Origin: JAHBTB01 sp964451255
GTDB taxonomy: Bacteria; Armatimonadota; Fimbriimonadia; Fimbriimonadales; Fimbriimonadaceae
Direction of reading: 5' to 3'
DNA: 64,000 nucleotides
Assembly: GCA_964451255.1 (NCBI GenBank)
Contig: CAYVHL010000001.1
Location: 744,001 to 808,000, forward strand
The notes below the pieces were generated by a model that worked only from the letters and a program-made list of their open reading frames with translations, searched no databases and was not told the origin of the DNA. The translations under genes were made by a program, and so were the position numbers. Shown piece by piece: positions 8,912-17,597 of this stretch. The first letter of the stretch is position 1. Each line of letters begins with the position of its first letter.

Positions 8912-9383
8912 CAAATTGAGCAATAATAGACTCATTGACGGCATCGACCTCGAAATATTACGGGTCTTGCAACAAGACGGTCGGATCAGTGTTTCAGACC
9001 TGGCCGAACGAGTCGGTCTGACCGTCGCACCCACTTACCGGCGGCTTCGCCGCCTGGAAATGGACGAGGTCATCGACGGCTACTCTGCATTGGTCGACCC
9101 AGCCAAACTTGGCCTGACGATCCGCGCGATCGTCAGCGTCCGCTTTGCTTCTCACGACCTACACATGACCGACAAGTTCTTGGCGTTCGTGCAAAGTGAG
9201 CCGTCCGTCGTGACCTGCGACAACGTCACTGGAGAGGTCGACTACTTTCTTGTCGTCTTGGTGAAAGACTTGGCTGATTACGAGGCCTTCACCCACCGGC
9301 TGCGCGCCACCGAAGGCGTCACCAGCATCCACACCCACATCAGCCTGAGGCGCATCAAAGACGGTTTTCCCGCCCTCGCATGA
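8898..9383 (+). CDS. Lrp/AsnC-family transcriptional regulator
   Basis: 161-residue regulator. An N-terminal winged helix (IDLEILRVLQQDGRISVSDLAERVGLTVAPTYRRLRRLE) is followed by the RAM/AsnC ligand-binding domain with the conserved VTGEVDYFLVV core. Such proteins form octamers that sense amino acids. It is transcribed divergently from megL with shared repeat sequences, so methionine or a related amino acid is the likely effector, as with MdeR next to mdeA in Pseudomonas. Confidence 0.92.
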   Translation: MLHIAKLSNNRLIDGIDLEILRVLQQDGRISVSDLAERVGLTVAPTYRRLRRLEMDEVIDGYSALVDPAKLGLTIRAIVSVRFASHDLHMTDKFLAFVQSEPSVVTCDNVTGEVDYFLVVLVKDLADYEAFTHRLRATEGVTSIHTHISLRRIKDGFPALA

Positions 9384-9399
9384 CTTCAGGTGGAACGCC

Positions 9400-10158
9400 C
9401 TATTTCGCCCTGTTGATGATGTTGGACACCATCGGCCCGTTGACGATCGCGCTCAGGATGATTCCGACGACCAAGGACACTACGCCAAATATCACAGCGA
9501 CCTGGCCTTTGGCATGGCCCATGCCCTTCGCCTTGGTCCCGAAGTAGATCCCAAGGCTGCTGAAGACGACCGGGCAACACAAAAACCCAATCAGGCTGAA
9601 GACGATCGACATCGTGAAGCTCGACTTCCCGCCGTCGCCGGATTGAGCCACGGGATCCAATCGAGGATAGGGCACGTTCGGTTGCTGGTAGGTCGGTTGC
9701 TGGGGTTGCGGATATTCAGGTTGTTTGACTGCCGACGCCGCCGCAATGACTCCAGGGACGCTGCCGAGAGGCATCGTCTCGCCCGTGGCCTCCTCCTGGA
9801 CGTTGCTCTGCGCGTTGACCCGACCTTCGCTGAGCCACTGGTTGAGGGTCGGCACGTCGGCGGGCCCGTACTTTGCCCCGTCCGGCATGACCACGAAATA
9901 CCTCGCAGGCTCCGGTGAGGCAGGGGCAGGCGACGGAGCCTCGGGTGCGGAAATCGGAGCGACCTCGGCGGGCGGAGCCTCCTGGGCAACCGGGAAGTTC
10001 AACCCGGGTACAGCGCCGGCCTTGATCTGCGCCCCTCCGTCTACGGCTTCAAGCAACGTGTCGGCGTTGATCCTGCCCTCGCTGATCCACTGGTTGATGA
10101 GGTCAATGTCTGCCGGGCCGAATTTTTGGCCGTCAGGCCACACCACGAAGTACTGCAT
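9400..10158 (-). CDS. tandem GYF-like domain membrane protein (GYF_2 x2 + DUF4190)
   Basis: 252-residue protein with two copies of a GYF_2-type domain: residues 1-50 (YFVVWPDGQKFGPADIDLIN) and about 87-137 (YFVVMPDGAKYGPADVPTLN). A Pro/Gln-rich linker leads to two hydrophobic helices of DUF4190 type with an FLCCP motif. Start ATG 10158 has a perfect AAGGAG site. The N-terminal domains face the cytoplasm or bind proline-rich ligands in other GYF proteins; function unknown here. It is a paralogue of the next upstream gene on the same strand. Confidence 0.75.
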   Translation of the reverse strand: MQYFVVWPDGQKFGPADIDLINQWISEGRINADTLLEAVDGGAQIKAGAVPGLNFPVAQEAPPAEVAPISAPEAPSPAPASPEPARYFVVMPDGAKYGPADVPTLNQWLSEGRVNAQSNVQEEATGETMPLGSVPGVIAAASAVKQPEYPQPQQPTYQQPNVPYPRLDPVAQSGDGGKSSFTMSIVFSLIGFLCCPVVFSSLGIYFGTKAKGMGHAKGQVAVIFGVVSLVVGIILSAIVNGPMVSNIINRAK

Positions 10159-10194
10159 GTCTCCTTGACACCGATTTCGCGAACGATACCAGAC

Positions 10195-10749
10195 TTACAT
10201 GAATATCCCAACCATCCTAACTATGTTCAGGATGCCAAGAATCCAGATGACGGTCACGATCCACGACACCCAAAGGGCTGTGGCAGCTGAGCGTGATCCC
10301 TCGGCCCTCGCGCGGTAGGCAAGATAGAGGGCGAACACCACACAAATCGGGCAGCAGACGAAGCTGAGGGCGCTCATGAGCAAGGACTTGCTTGCCAGTC
10401 GGTCGCCTTCCGGCCTTGGATACGGCGCGCCCGATTGGCCGAACGGCGACAAAGGCTGGTTCGACGACCTGGAGTAGGGATCATGATAGGGCCCTCCATA
10501 CTGCTGAAACCCAGAGTTCCCGGTGGGCTTTGGCGAACTATAGGGATTGGAGGCGGCATACGGGTCATTGGGCTGCATTGGCGTCCACACCAGTCCTGAG
10601 ACGTCCTTTGCTAACTTCACCTGGCCGGTCGCCACGTTCTGCAGAGTCGTCGTCGGCAACACGCGCCCCTCCTGGATCCACTGGTTGACGACAGGCAAAG
10701 AGGCGGGGCCGTAGCGCTCGCCACCTGGCATGACGACGTAGTACTGCAC
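10195..10749 (-). CDS. GYF-like domain membrane protein (single GYF_2 + DUF4190)
   Basis: 184-residue paralogue of the neighbour at 9400-10158. One GYF_2-type domain (YYVVMPGGERYGPASLPVVN) is followed by a Pro/Ser/Tyr-rich linker and a two-helix DUF4190-like region (FVCCPICVVFALYLAYRARAEG). Start is GTG at 10749, placing the domain at the same distance from the N-terminus as in the paralogue. The pair lies 36 nt apart and is probably one transcript. Function unknown. Confidence 0.72.
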   Translation of the reverse strand: MQYYVVMPGGERYGPASLPVVNQWIQEGRVLPTTTLQNVATGQVKLAKDVSGLVWTPMQPNDPYAASNPYSSPKPTGNSGFQQYGGPYHDPYSRSSNQPLSPFGQSGAPYPRPEGDRLASKSLLMSALSFVCCPICVVFALYLAYRARAEGSRSAATALWVSWIVTVIWILGILNIVRMVGIFM

Positions 10750-10817
10750 CTTTGCGACAGGTTACTGGAAAGACAGCCTGGGGGATGCAGGTCGCACTGG
10801 CATAATGGACAGGATAG

Positions 10818-11582
10818 ATGGGAGAACGCGCATGGAAGTCCGCGCCGCGCCGACGGCCGCCCACGATGACGGTGGTCTTGATCGCCGTCTCCTCCCTCTG
10901 CTTCCTGATCTCCTGGTTGCCCGACGTCGGCACCGCATTCACTGAGTTCGCCTCGTTCGACGGCTTCAGCCCACGCGCTTGGAACTTGGTCACCTACGCC
11001 TTCGTCTTCGGCGGCAGTTTCATCGCCCTCTTGTTCAGCATGTTCTGGCTCTACTTCATGGGTCAAGGCGTCGAGGCGAGGACTGGTCGGGCCGGCTTCG
11101 TCGGCCTTTACCTGGGTTCGGCTCTTGCCAGCGCCGTGTTCGCCGGCTTGGCAGGTGTCCTGCTCCACCGGCCGGTCGGGTTGGCGGGCCCGTTTCTGCC
11201 GCTCGCCGCGGTCACCGTCGTATGGGGAGCCCTGTTCCCGGAGGAGACGATCAACCTCTACATGATCATCCCGATCAAGGGCAAGTGGATCGCCGCGATC
11301 GACGTCGCCTGGGTGTTTTTCAGTTATGGGCTCGGCGCGCCGGTCCTCGGCGTCATGCTCGTCCTGCCTCTCGCCTTTTTGTGGTTTTACGGGCGGAACC
11401 AGATTCCCTGGTTGCCGTTCGCGACGAACCCCTTCACCGCGCGGCGGGTCAAAAACCATGAGAACGCGCGGTTCAACCGCTTTGTCGATGACGTCAGGTC
11501 AAAAGAAAAAGAGCGTGAGGAGCGGGAAAGGCTCCGCAAGCTCTTCGAATCCAGCCTGGACGACCCTGACGACCGTCGGTAG
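10818..11582 (+). CDS. rhomboid-like membrane protein without catalytic residues
   Basis: 254-residue polytopic protein with the rhomboid-fold layout: a first helix, an L1-like segment RAWNLVTYAFVFGGSFIALLFSMFWLYFMGQGVE, then the LYLGSALASAVFAG helix and a PIKGKW segment as in bacterial rhomboids. In active rhomboids the fourth helix carries GxSG and the sixth a His. Here the corresponding stretches read GPFLPLAAVTVVWG and GAPVLGVMLVLP, so both Ser and His are absent. It is thus probably a rhomboid pseudoprotease. The C-terminus is a charged helix (SKEKEREERERLRK). Start ATG 10818 has AGGA just upstream. Confidence 0.7.
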   Translation: MGERAWKSAPRRRPPTMTVVLIAVSSLCFLISWLPDVGTAFTEFASFDGFSPRAWNLVTYAFVFGGSFIALLFSMFWLYFMGQGVEARTGRAGFVGLYLGSALASAVFAGLAGVLLHRPVGLAGPFLPLAAVTVVWGALFPEETINLYMIIPIKGKWIAAIDVAWVFFSYGLGAPVLGVMLVLPLAFLWFYGRNQIPWLPFATNPFTARRVKNHENARFNRFVDDVRSKEKEREERERLRKLFESSLDDPDDRR

Positions 11583-11585
11583 GGC

Positions 11586-12170
11586 CTATTTACTCGAGAG
11601 GGCTTTCTCGATCGTCGAGACCAAATCCTTGCTATCCGGGGTCACCTGCGACTTGAACCGGGCGATGACCTGGCCGTCGCGGCCGACCACGAACTTGGTG
11701 AAGTTCCACTCAATGTCCTGGTGCTGGTCCGTTTGAGTGAGGAGCCATTTGTAGAGTGGCGCAGTGTCGTCACCCTTGACCGAGATCTTGGAGAACATGG
11801 GGAAGGTCACGGAAAACTTGGACTTGCAGAACTTCTCGATCTCTTCGTTCGAACCTGGCTCCTGATGGCCGAAGTTGTTGGCGGGGAACCCTAAGACCAC
11901 CAGCCCCTCTTTCTCGTACTTCTTGTAGAGGGCTTCGAGCCCTTCGTATTGTGGGGTGAACCCGCACTGGCTGGCGACGTTGACCACGAGAAGGACCTTG
12001 TCCTTGTAGTCGGCAAGGCTGGTCGGCTTGCCATGGATGTCGTCCACCTTGAAGTCATAGATGCTCCCGGCTGTCACGTCGTGCGGGGTCGTGTTCGGCG
12101 TGTTCATGGTAGCGAGCCCGACGACGGCGCCGGTGACGGCGGTCGCGACTGCGGCGACGATCTTTTTCAT
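11586..12170 (-). CDS. glutathione peroxidase (Cys type)
   Basis: 194-residue thiol peroxidase with an N-terminal membrane anchor or signal (to about residue 22). The peroxidatic residue is Cys69 in VASQCGFTPQY, in place of selenocysteine. The Gln of FPANNFGHQEPG and the WNFTKF motif complete the catalytic tetrad. Bacterial enzymes of this kind usually use thioredoxin rather than glutathione. The exported location suggests protection of the periplasm or membrane against lipid hydroperoxides. Convergent with the rhomboid-like gene, 3 nt away. Confidence 0.9.
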   Translation of the reverse strand: MKKIVAAVATAVTGAVVGLATMNTPNTTPHDVTAGSIYDFKVDDIHGKPTSLADYKDKVLLVVNVASQCGFTPQYEGLEALYKKYEKEGLVVLGFPANNFGHQEPGSNEEIEKFCKSKFSVTFPMFSKISVKGDDTAPLYKWLLTQTDQHQDIEWNFTKFVVGRDGQVIARFKSQVTPDSKDLVSTIEKALSSK

Positions 12171-12240
12171 GACGAGTCTATTCTACGCCCCACTCTTGAG
12201 AGCCATCTCATTTCGCCGTACAATATCATGTGTCGAAGAG

Positions 12241-14580
12241 ATGGGAGAGTTCGGATTTCGTCGCCTTTTGAGCCTGGCCCTGGCCGGATCCGCGTTCCTT
12301 GTCGCCGTTGCGATGCCGACCGGTCAAGCAGCCCTTGGCCAAACCGATCCAAAGCTCGCTGGTGAGTTCAAGAAGTCGGTCCGTCCCCTGTTCGATAAGT
12401 ACTGCACCGCTTGCCACTCCGGAAAGGACGCCTCTGGTGGACTGGACCTCAACAAGATCGACGGGCCGGCATGGGTGGAAAAGCAACCGGTCGAGAGCAG
12501 TAGGCTCGTGCAACGAGTCAAGGCGCAGGTCATGCCGCCGCCCGGATCACCGGCCCCTTCCGACGCCGAACGCCTGGCGATCTCCGACTGGTTCGAGAGG
12601 TCGATGGCGACCAAGTGTGACTTGAAAGACGTCGGGAAGGTCACGGTCAGGCGCCTGAACCGCAGCGAATACAACAACACCGTGCGCGACCTGACGGGCG
12701 TCGACCTTCGTCCTGCTGACGATTTCCCCTCCGACGACATCGGATACGGCTTTGACACCATCGGCGACGTGCTCTCCGTCTCACCCTTGCACTTCGAGCT
12801 CTATCTACGCGCTGCGGAGAAGCTCGCCCGGGCAGCCGTTCCCGTACGGACGTCCTCAACCCAACACATTGCCATGTCGAACATCCAAGCGGTGAACGGT
12901 TCGACTTTCAACGAGGACAGCGAGTTGCAGTTCTATACGAACGGAACCGTCTCCATCCCAGTGAAGGCCGTAGCGGATGGGGAGTACCGGCTGCGTATCG
13001 GCGCCTACGGAAGCCAAGCCGGCCCCGACCTGCCGATACTTGCCGTCGGGGCCGCGGGCAGGCTGATCCAGCGCATACCTGTCGAGGCGTTGCGCGTGAA
13101 GCCCAAGGTTTATGAGCTCCCCCTCGACCTCAAACAAGGGACCGTGCCCATCACCCTTGCATTCGTCAACGACTACTACGACCCGCAGTTTCCCGACCCG
13201 GAGAAACGTGACCGTAACCTGACCCTGCAATGGATCGAACTTGAGGGCCCGCTTAGCATCGGCGCCCCCGCCAAGCCCGACCCCAAGTCGGTCCTCTTCA
13301 CCTATCCCAAGAACGGCGACGATTTGACGGCCGCCCGGACCGTCCTCGGGCGCTTTGCCTCGCGAGCGTTCCGTCGGCCCGTTTCTGGGCCGGAACTCGA
13401 CCGCATCATGTCGGTCTACAGCGCCGTGCGCAAGGGTGGGGACGGCTACGAGAAGTCCGTGCAGGTGGCGGTGCAGGCGGTTCTCGTCTCACCCCACTTC
13501 CTCTACCGTGCCGAGACCGACGACCGCCCCAAAGACGGCGCGACGAACGTGCCCCTCGACCCTTATGAGTTCGCCTCGCGGATCAGCTACTTCCTGTGGT
13601 CCTCCATGCCCGACGAGGAACTGACGGAAGCGGCGCGGATCGGCAAGCTGCTGGACCCCCGGGTGATGGACTCCCAGGTCGACCGCATGTTGGAGAGCCC
13701 AAAGGCAAGAGCCTTGGCCGACGACTTCGTCGCCCAATGGCTCCAGCTTCGCAAACTCGCCAACCTGTCACCGGACCCGGCCCTCTTCCCCATGGTCGAC
13801 GACAACCTGAAGTCCGACATGGCGAAGGAGACAAAGCTGTTCTTCATGGACGTCCTTCGGTCGAAGAGCCCGGTCACCGACCTCTTGGACGCGGACTACA
13901 CCGAGCTCAACGGGCGTCTGGCCTCGTTCTACGGCGTGGATGGCGTCGCTGGAGACCAGTGGAGGCGGGTCCAGTTAAAGGGCGGGCACCGGGGAGGAAT
14001 CCTTGGCATGGCCAGCTTCCTCACCGTGACCAGCAACCCGAACCGGACGTCGCCGGTCAAGCGGGGGAAGTTCATCCTCGACGAGATACTGAACACACCG
14101 CCGCCGTCGCCTCCCCCTGGGGTGTCGGTGTTAGTCGAAGACCACAATGCTTCGGCGACCCTGAGCATCCGCGAGAGGATGGCCAGGCACCGGGCGGATC
14201 CGGCCTGCGCCGCTTGCCACGCCCAAATGGACGCGATCGGATTCTCGCTCGAGAACTTCGACGCGGTCGGACGGTGGCGCACGATGGACGGTTCGTTGCC
14301 CGTCGACGCGAACGGCGAGCTACCGGACGGTCGCAAGATCAAAGGTATCGATGACCTCAAGGCCGTCTTGGTCGGGCGGAAAGACGAGTTCCTGAGGGCC
14401 GTCACGGAGAAGTTGCTCGTCTATGGGCTCGGCCGTGGACTCCGGCCCGCCGACCGGTGCAGCGTAGACGACATCGTGAAGTACGCCAAGTCCAACGGCA
14501 CGACCCTGGAATCCGTCATCAAAGGCATCGTCCGAAGCGACGTCTTCCGAAAACGGGCGTACACTGGAGAAGCTAAATGA
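12241..14580 (+). CDS. DUF1587/DUF1592/DUF1588/DUF1585 cytochrome-like exported protein
   Basis: 779-residue exported protein of the family abundant in Planctomycetes, Acidobacteria and Armatimonadota. A signal peptide (about 1-34) is followed by a c-type heme motif CTACH (Cys55, Cys58, His59). DUF1587 (VTVRRLNRSEYNNTVRDLTG), DUF1592 (PYEFASRISYFLWSSMPDEEL), DUF1588 (MASFLTVTSNPNRTSPVKRG), a second CAACH motif and DUF1585 (LVYGLGRGLRP) follow in the usual order. ATG 12241 has GAAGAG just upstream; longer reading frames would overlap the divergent peroxidase gene. It overlaps the DUF1552 gene by 4 nt, so the two proteins likely work together. The biochemical role is unknown. Confidence 0.9.
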   Translation: MGEFGFRRLLSLALAGSAFLVAVAMPTGQAALGQTDPKLAGEFKKSVRPLFDKYCTACHSGKDASGGLDLNKIDGPAWVEKQPVESSRLVQRVKAQVMPPPGSPAPSDAERLAISDWFERSMATKCDLKDVGKVTVRRLNRSEYNNTVRDLTGVDLRPADDFPSDDIGYGFDTIGDVLSVSPLHFELYLRAAEKLARAAVPVRTSSTQHIAMSNIQAVNGSTFNEDSELQFYTNGTVSIPVKAVADGEYRLRIGAYGSQAGPDLPILAVGAAGRLIQRIPVEALRVKPKVYELPLDLKQGTVPITLAFVNDYYDPQFPDPEKRDRNLTLQWIELEGPLSIGAPAKPDPKSVLFTYPKNGDDLTAARTVLGRFASRAFRRPVSGPELDRIMSVYSAVRKGGDGYEKSVQVAVQAVLVSPHFLYRAETDDRPKDGATNVPLDPYEFASRISYFLWSSMPDEELTEAARIGKLLDPRVMDSQVDRMLESPKARALADDFVAQWLQLRKLANLSPDPALFPMVDDNLKSDMAKETKLFFMDVLRSKSPVTDLLDADYTELNGRLASFYGVDGVAGDQWRRVQLKGGHRGGILGMASFLTVTSNPNRTSPVKRGKFILDEILNTPPPSPPPGVSVLVEDHNASATLSIRERMARHRADPACAACHAQMDAIGFSLENFDAVGRWRTMDGSLPVDANGELPDGRKIKGIDDLKAVLVGRKDEFLRAVTEKLLVYGLGRGLRPADRCSVDDIVKYAKSNGTTLESVIKGIVRSDVFRKRAYTGEAK

Positions 14581-15920
14581 ACCACCGTGTGCCCAGAAGG
14601 GCCGTCTTGAAAGGCATCGGCACCGCCGTCGCCCTGCCGATGCTGGAGATCATGGCGCCCTTGAGCGCGATGGCCCAGTCGGTGAAGGCCCAACCCGTGC
14701 GGATGGCGTTCATGTTCGTGCCTAACGGCATCAACATGGACATGTGGACCCCGGCCAAGGCGGGCGCGCTGGAGATCACCCCCATCCTTGAGCCGATGCG
14801 CGACCTAAGGGGCTCGGTCAACGTTTGCACCGGCCTTGCCCAGTTGAACGCGGCCGCGCTCGGCGACGGGCCGGGCGACCACGCCAGGTCCACCGCGGTG
14901 TGGCTGACTGGCGTCCACCCAAAGAAGACGGCGGGGGCGGACATCCATGCCGGCATCTCCGCCGACCAGGTGGCGGCGCAGGCCATCGGCGGACGCACCA
15001 AGTTCCCGTCGTTGGAGATCGGGTGTGAACGAGGCGGGCTAAACGGCGACTGCGACAGCGGATACTCGTGCGCCTACTCGTCCAATGTCTCTTGGAAGGC
15101 GGCCTCCCAGCCGCTTGCCAAGGAGGTCAACCCGCGCCAGGTCTTCGAGCGGCTGTTCGGTAACGGCGACACCCGCGAGGCCCAAGAGAGCCGCGCCAAG
15201 CGGGACCAATACGAGAGGTCGATCCTCGACTTCGTCACCGAGGACACCGACGCCCTTCGTGGGCGCCTCGGTAAGAGGGACCAGGAGAAGCTCGACGAGT
15301 ACCTGGAGTCCGTCCGTGAGGTTGAAAAGCGGCTCACCCGGGTGGAAAAGGCGAACACCGGCAACCTGGACCCAAGCAAGATCAAGGCCCCTGCGGGCGT
15401 GCCCCAAGACCGTGGCGAGCACATCCGCCTGCTTGGCGACATGATGGTCCTCGCGTTTCAGGCCGACCTGACCCGCATCTGCACGTTCATGCTCGCCAAC
15501 GACGGTAGCAACCGTCCGTACCGTGAGATCGGCATCAGCGAGGGGCACCACGACATCAGCCACCACGGCGGCAACCCTGACAAACTCGAGAAGAAGAAGG
15601 AGATCGACACCTTCCACATCCAGCAGGCCGCCTATGTCTTGAAGAAGATGCAGTCGATCCGAGAGGCCGACGGACGGACGATGCTCGACAACTCGATCGT
15701 CGTCTACGGAGCCGGGATCAGCGACGGCAACGCCCACAACCACGACCACCTACCGACCCTCGTCGCCGGACGTGGCGGCGGACGTCTCCAGACCGGACGG
15801 CATCTGGTCTATCCCGAACACACCCCCATGAACAACTTGTTCCTGTCGATGCTGGACTTCGTCGGGGTCAAGGTCGAGACGCTGGGTGACTCGACCGGGA
15901 AGCTGCAGGGGCTGTTTTAG
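14577..15920 (+). CDS. DUF1552 family Tat-exported protein
   Basis: 447-residue protein always found beside DUF1592-type genes. The N-terminus has a twin-arginine signal (PRRAVLKGIGTAVALPML) with cleavage likely after AMAQ. The body contains the family segments MFVPNGINMDMW, SLEIGCERGG and the C-terminal MNNLFLSMLDFVGVKVE. Start ATG overlaps the upstream stop (ATGA), giving translational coupling. Its last 96 nt recur as a separate fragment at 18121-18216. Molecular function not known; domain similarity to sulfatase/DUF1501-like folds has been proposed for related families. Confidence 0.9.
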   Translation: MNHRVPRRAVLKGIGTAVALPMLEIMAPLSAMAQSVKAQPVRMAFMFVPNGINMDMWTPAKAGALEITPILEPMRDLRGSVNVCTGLAQLNAAALGDGPGDHARSTAVWLTGVHPKKTAGADIHAGISADQVAAQAIGGRTKFPSLEIGCERGGLNGDCDSGYSCAYSSNVSWKAASQPLAKEVNPRQVFERLFGNGDTREAQESRAKRDQYERSILDFVTEDTDALRGRLGKRDQEKLDEYLESVREVEKRLTRVEKANTGNLDPSKIKAPAGVPQDRGEHIRLLGDMMVLAFQADLTRICTFMLANDGSNRPYREIGISEGHHDISHHGGNPDKLEKKKEIDTFHIQQAAYVLKKMQSIREADGRTMLDNSIVVYGAGISDGNAHNHDHLPTLVAGRGGGRLQTGRHLVYPEHTPMNNLFLSMLDFVGVKVETLGDSTGKLQGLF

Positions 15921-16243
15921 GCTGCTTCAGAATCTATGCTCTCCAGGGTCAGTGGGCTCGGTGAATTGGCAACTTAATTCACACGTGGGACAACTAGTGA
16001 TTAGCAAACGCATTACAAGAGTGTTACAACCGTGTGACAAGCGATTAGCGCAGGCACTCGGTCGAGTCAATTGTCCCGAAGTCCAACAAGGTAGCCCAGC
16101 ATCCGGTGGTGGAGCAGCCGCGAGTCAACCGCGACCCTAGTTGGCTGTCCTCCGGCCCCGCAGTTGCACGCCTCAGCGATCTACCTAGGTTCCTCATGGC
16201 CCTCCTGCTCACGTTATCCTGTCACAAGATCCTTCTAGTTCCA
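15921..16243. other. 323-nt non-coding stretch at the left edge of the AT-richer block
   Basis: No convincing gene on either strand. It includes GATTAGC twice (15999-16005, 16043-16049) around a run of TTACAA/TGTGACAA words, and no clear terminator hairpin after the DUF1552 stop. Base composition shifts from the high GC of the preceding gene to the AT-richer block that follows. Confidence 0.5.
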
Positions 16244-16918
16244 CTAAGGATCCCACAACATCGACGGCTTTCTTTTGGCCGACACGATAAACCTCCAGGC
16301 GGCATAAACGTTGTTGAACTGCAAGAGGTTTCCCTTTGGTGTTCGCACGCAGAATGTCGGCGTACCCATGATTCCCGCCGCCTCACAGTTGTAGTGGCAC
16401 TTCTTCGCCAACTCTACATAGTTGCCTTCTCTCACGAGCCTCGGTATTGAAGCAAATCGGATATCCTCTTTCGAAAGACTCTGAATTATATCGTCCAAAT
16501 CACCCGTCTTAGCATGCATGATGGCCGAATGCAATCTTAGCCCGAGCCCGATCTCAGATGCTGCCATGACACTAGCAGCTGCGACTACATCGCTATCACC
16601 TGTGCCAAGAGGATATTGTGCAATAATCAGATCCGGAAAATCCCTCGCCTGATTCAACACAGATATAGTTTGTTCCGCCGATCTACAAGCTGGACATTGG
16701 TAGTCCGTAAATTCTATCAATTCGTACTTTTCGTGCGAGCCATTTGGTACTGCATGATCAATATTCTCAAATATCCTTGTGTTAATTATCCTTTTGAATG
16801 GGTCTTCTGGAGGTTTGAGGTAGAAGCAAATTAACAAAATGCCAAACAATGATCCTAATACAGCACCGAGGATCTGAGCTTGGAAATTCCATCTAACGGC
16901 AGAGACAATCCGTTTCAT
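16244..16918 (-). CDS. membrane-anchored DsbA-like thioredoxin-fold protein
   Basis: 224 residues. An N-terminal membrane helix (about 17-33) anchors an extracytoplasmic thioredoxin-fold domain. The active site is CPAC (Cys75, Cys78), followed near the C-terminus by the cis-proline loop GTPTFCV. Similar proteins (DsbA/DSBA_Thioredoxin_4 type) oxidise or isomerise disulfides in exported proteins. It is the last of three minus-strand genes, 34 nt after the prepilin-like gene. The two Cys-containing products upstream (17947, 17597) are plausible clients. Codon and base usage is AT-richer than the flanks, a sign of separate ancestry. Confidence 0.82.
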   Translation of the reverse strand: MKRIVSAVRWNFQAQILGAVLGSLFGILLICFYLKPPEDPFKRIINTRIFENIDHAVPNGSHEKYELIEFTDYQCPACRSAEQTISVLNQARDFPDLIIAQYPLGTGDSDVVAAASVMAASEIGLGLRLHSAIMHAKTGDLDDIIQSLSKEDIRFASIPRLVREGNYVELAKKCHYNCEAAGIMGTPTFCVRTPKGNLLQFNNVYAAWRFIVSAKRKPSMLWDP

Positions 16919-16952
16919 TAAAGCAAGTCAAGCCACTAGATAAGCGCCAAGT

Positions 16953-17597
16953 TCACCAACCGCTGACGCAATCGCTTGGGAAGTCAGGCATCTGACAATG
17001 GTCCTCTCGCGTACCGAAGTGAACCGCCTTGACGTGCCAGTCGGCAAAAAGGGTGTTCCTGTAGTCGCCGTGTCCAGTACTTACTCCAGGGTTACTCTTG
17101 TAATCAACATCTATGCAGTCGAACATCAGCTGGGACTCACCAGGCATAGCGAGAGTCCTCACGTTGAGAGAGAGGTGATTCTGGTTCGGTGCCGGAGGAG
17201 CTTCTCTAGACCGCGATAGGACCGCAAGTGAGTAGACATAGCTGTGATATTCATGACTCATACCTCCAAGTCGCGAAGTCCCACTTTTCTTGTCAAGTGG
17301 ACAGAACCACTGAGATTTATCGACTCCATATTGGCTCATCACGTCTACAAAGTTACTCGAAGCATCGACATGCCCATCGTACACATCTTCAATATAATAT
17401 GGCGGCAAGTAGCCACCGTTATCTTCGATGTAGAGTGATAAGGCCTTTCCAATAGAACCTAGGTTTTGGACGCAGACCGCCCCTTTGCCTGCCCTGATGG
17501 CAAAGATTGAGGCGGTCATCACTAGACTGACGAGAAGGATGGTTACTGCGATGACAACGAGCACTTCGATTAAACTTAGGGCCCCTTCTTTCGTCAT
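16953..17597 (-). CDS. prepilin-like protein with N-terminal methylation helix (paralogue A)
   Basis: 214 residues. A short leader MTKEGA precedes LSLIEVLVVIAVTILLVS, a type II/IV prepilin helix with Glu at the usual +5 position; the residue before the cut is Ala rather than the usual Gly. The body shares many segments with the gene at 18413-19051: NGGYLPPYY, YGVDKSQWFCPLDK and FADWHVK. The C-terminal ADWHVK motif resembles the H-X9-DG tail of DUF1559-type pseudopilins. ATG 17597 overlaps the preceding stop (ATGA); an in-frame ATG 6 nt earlier is possible. AT-rich composition. Confidence 0.82.
   Translation of the reverse strand: MTKEGALSLIEVLVVIAVTILLVSLVMTASIFAIRAGKGAVCVQNLGSIGKALSLYIEDNGGYLPPYYIEDVYDGHVDASSNFVDVMSQYGVDKSQWFCPLDKKSGTSRLGGMSHEYHSYVYSLAVLSRSREAPPAPNQNHLSLNVRTLAMPGESQLMFDCIDVDYKSNPGVSTGHGDYRNTLFADWHVKAVHFGTREDHCQMPDFPSDCVSGW

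Noticed and set aside
12061..12240. Upstream extension of the DUF1592-type gene
   Set aside because: It would run antisense through the 5' half of the glutathione peroxidase gene; ATG 12241 begins a proper signal peptide.
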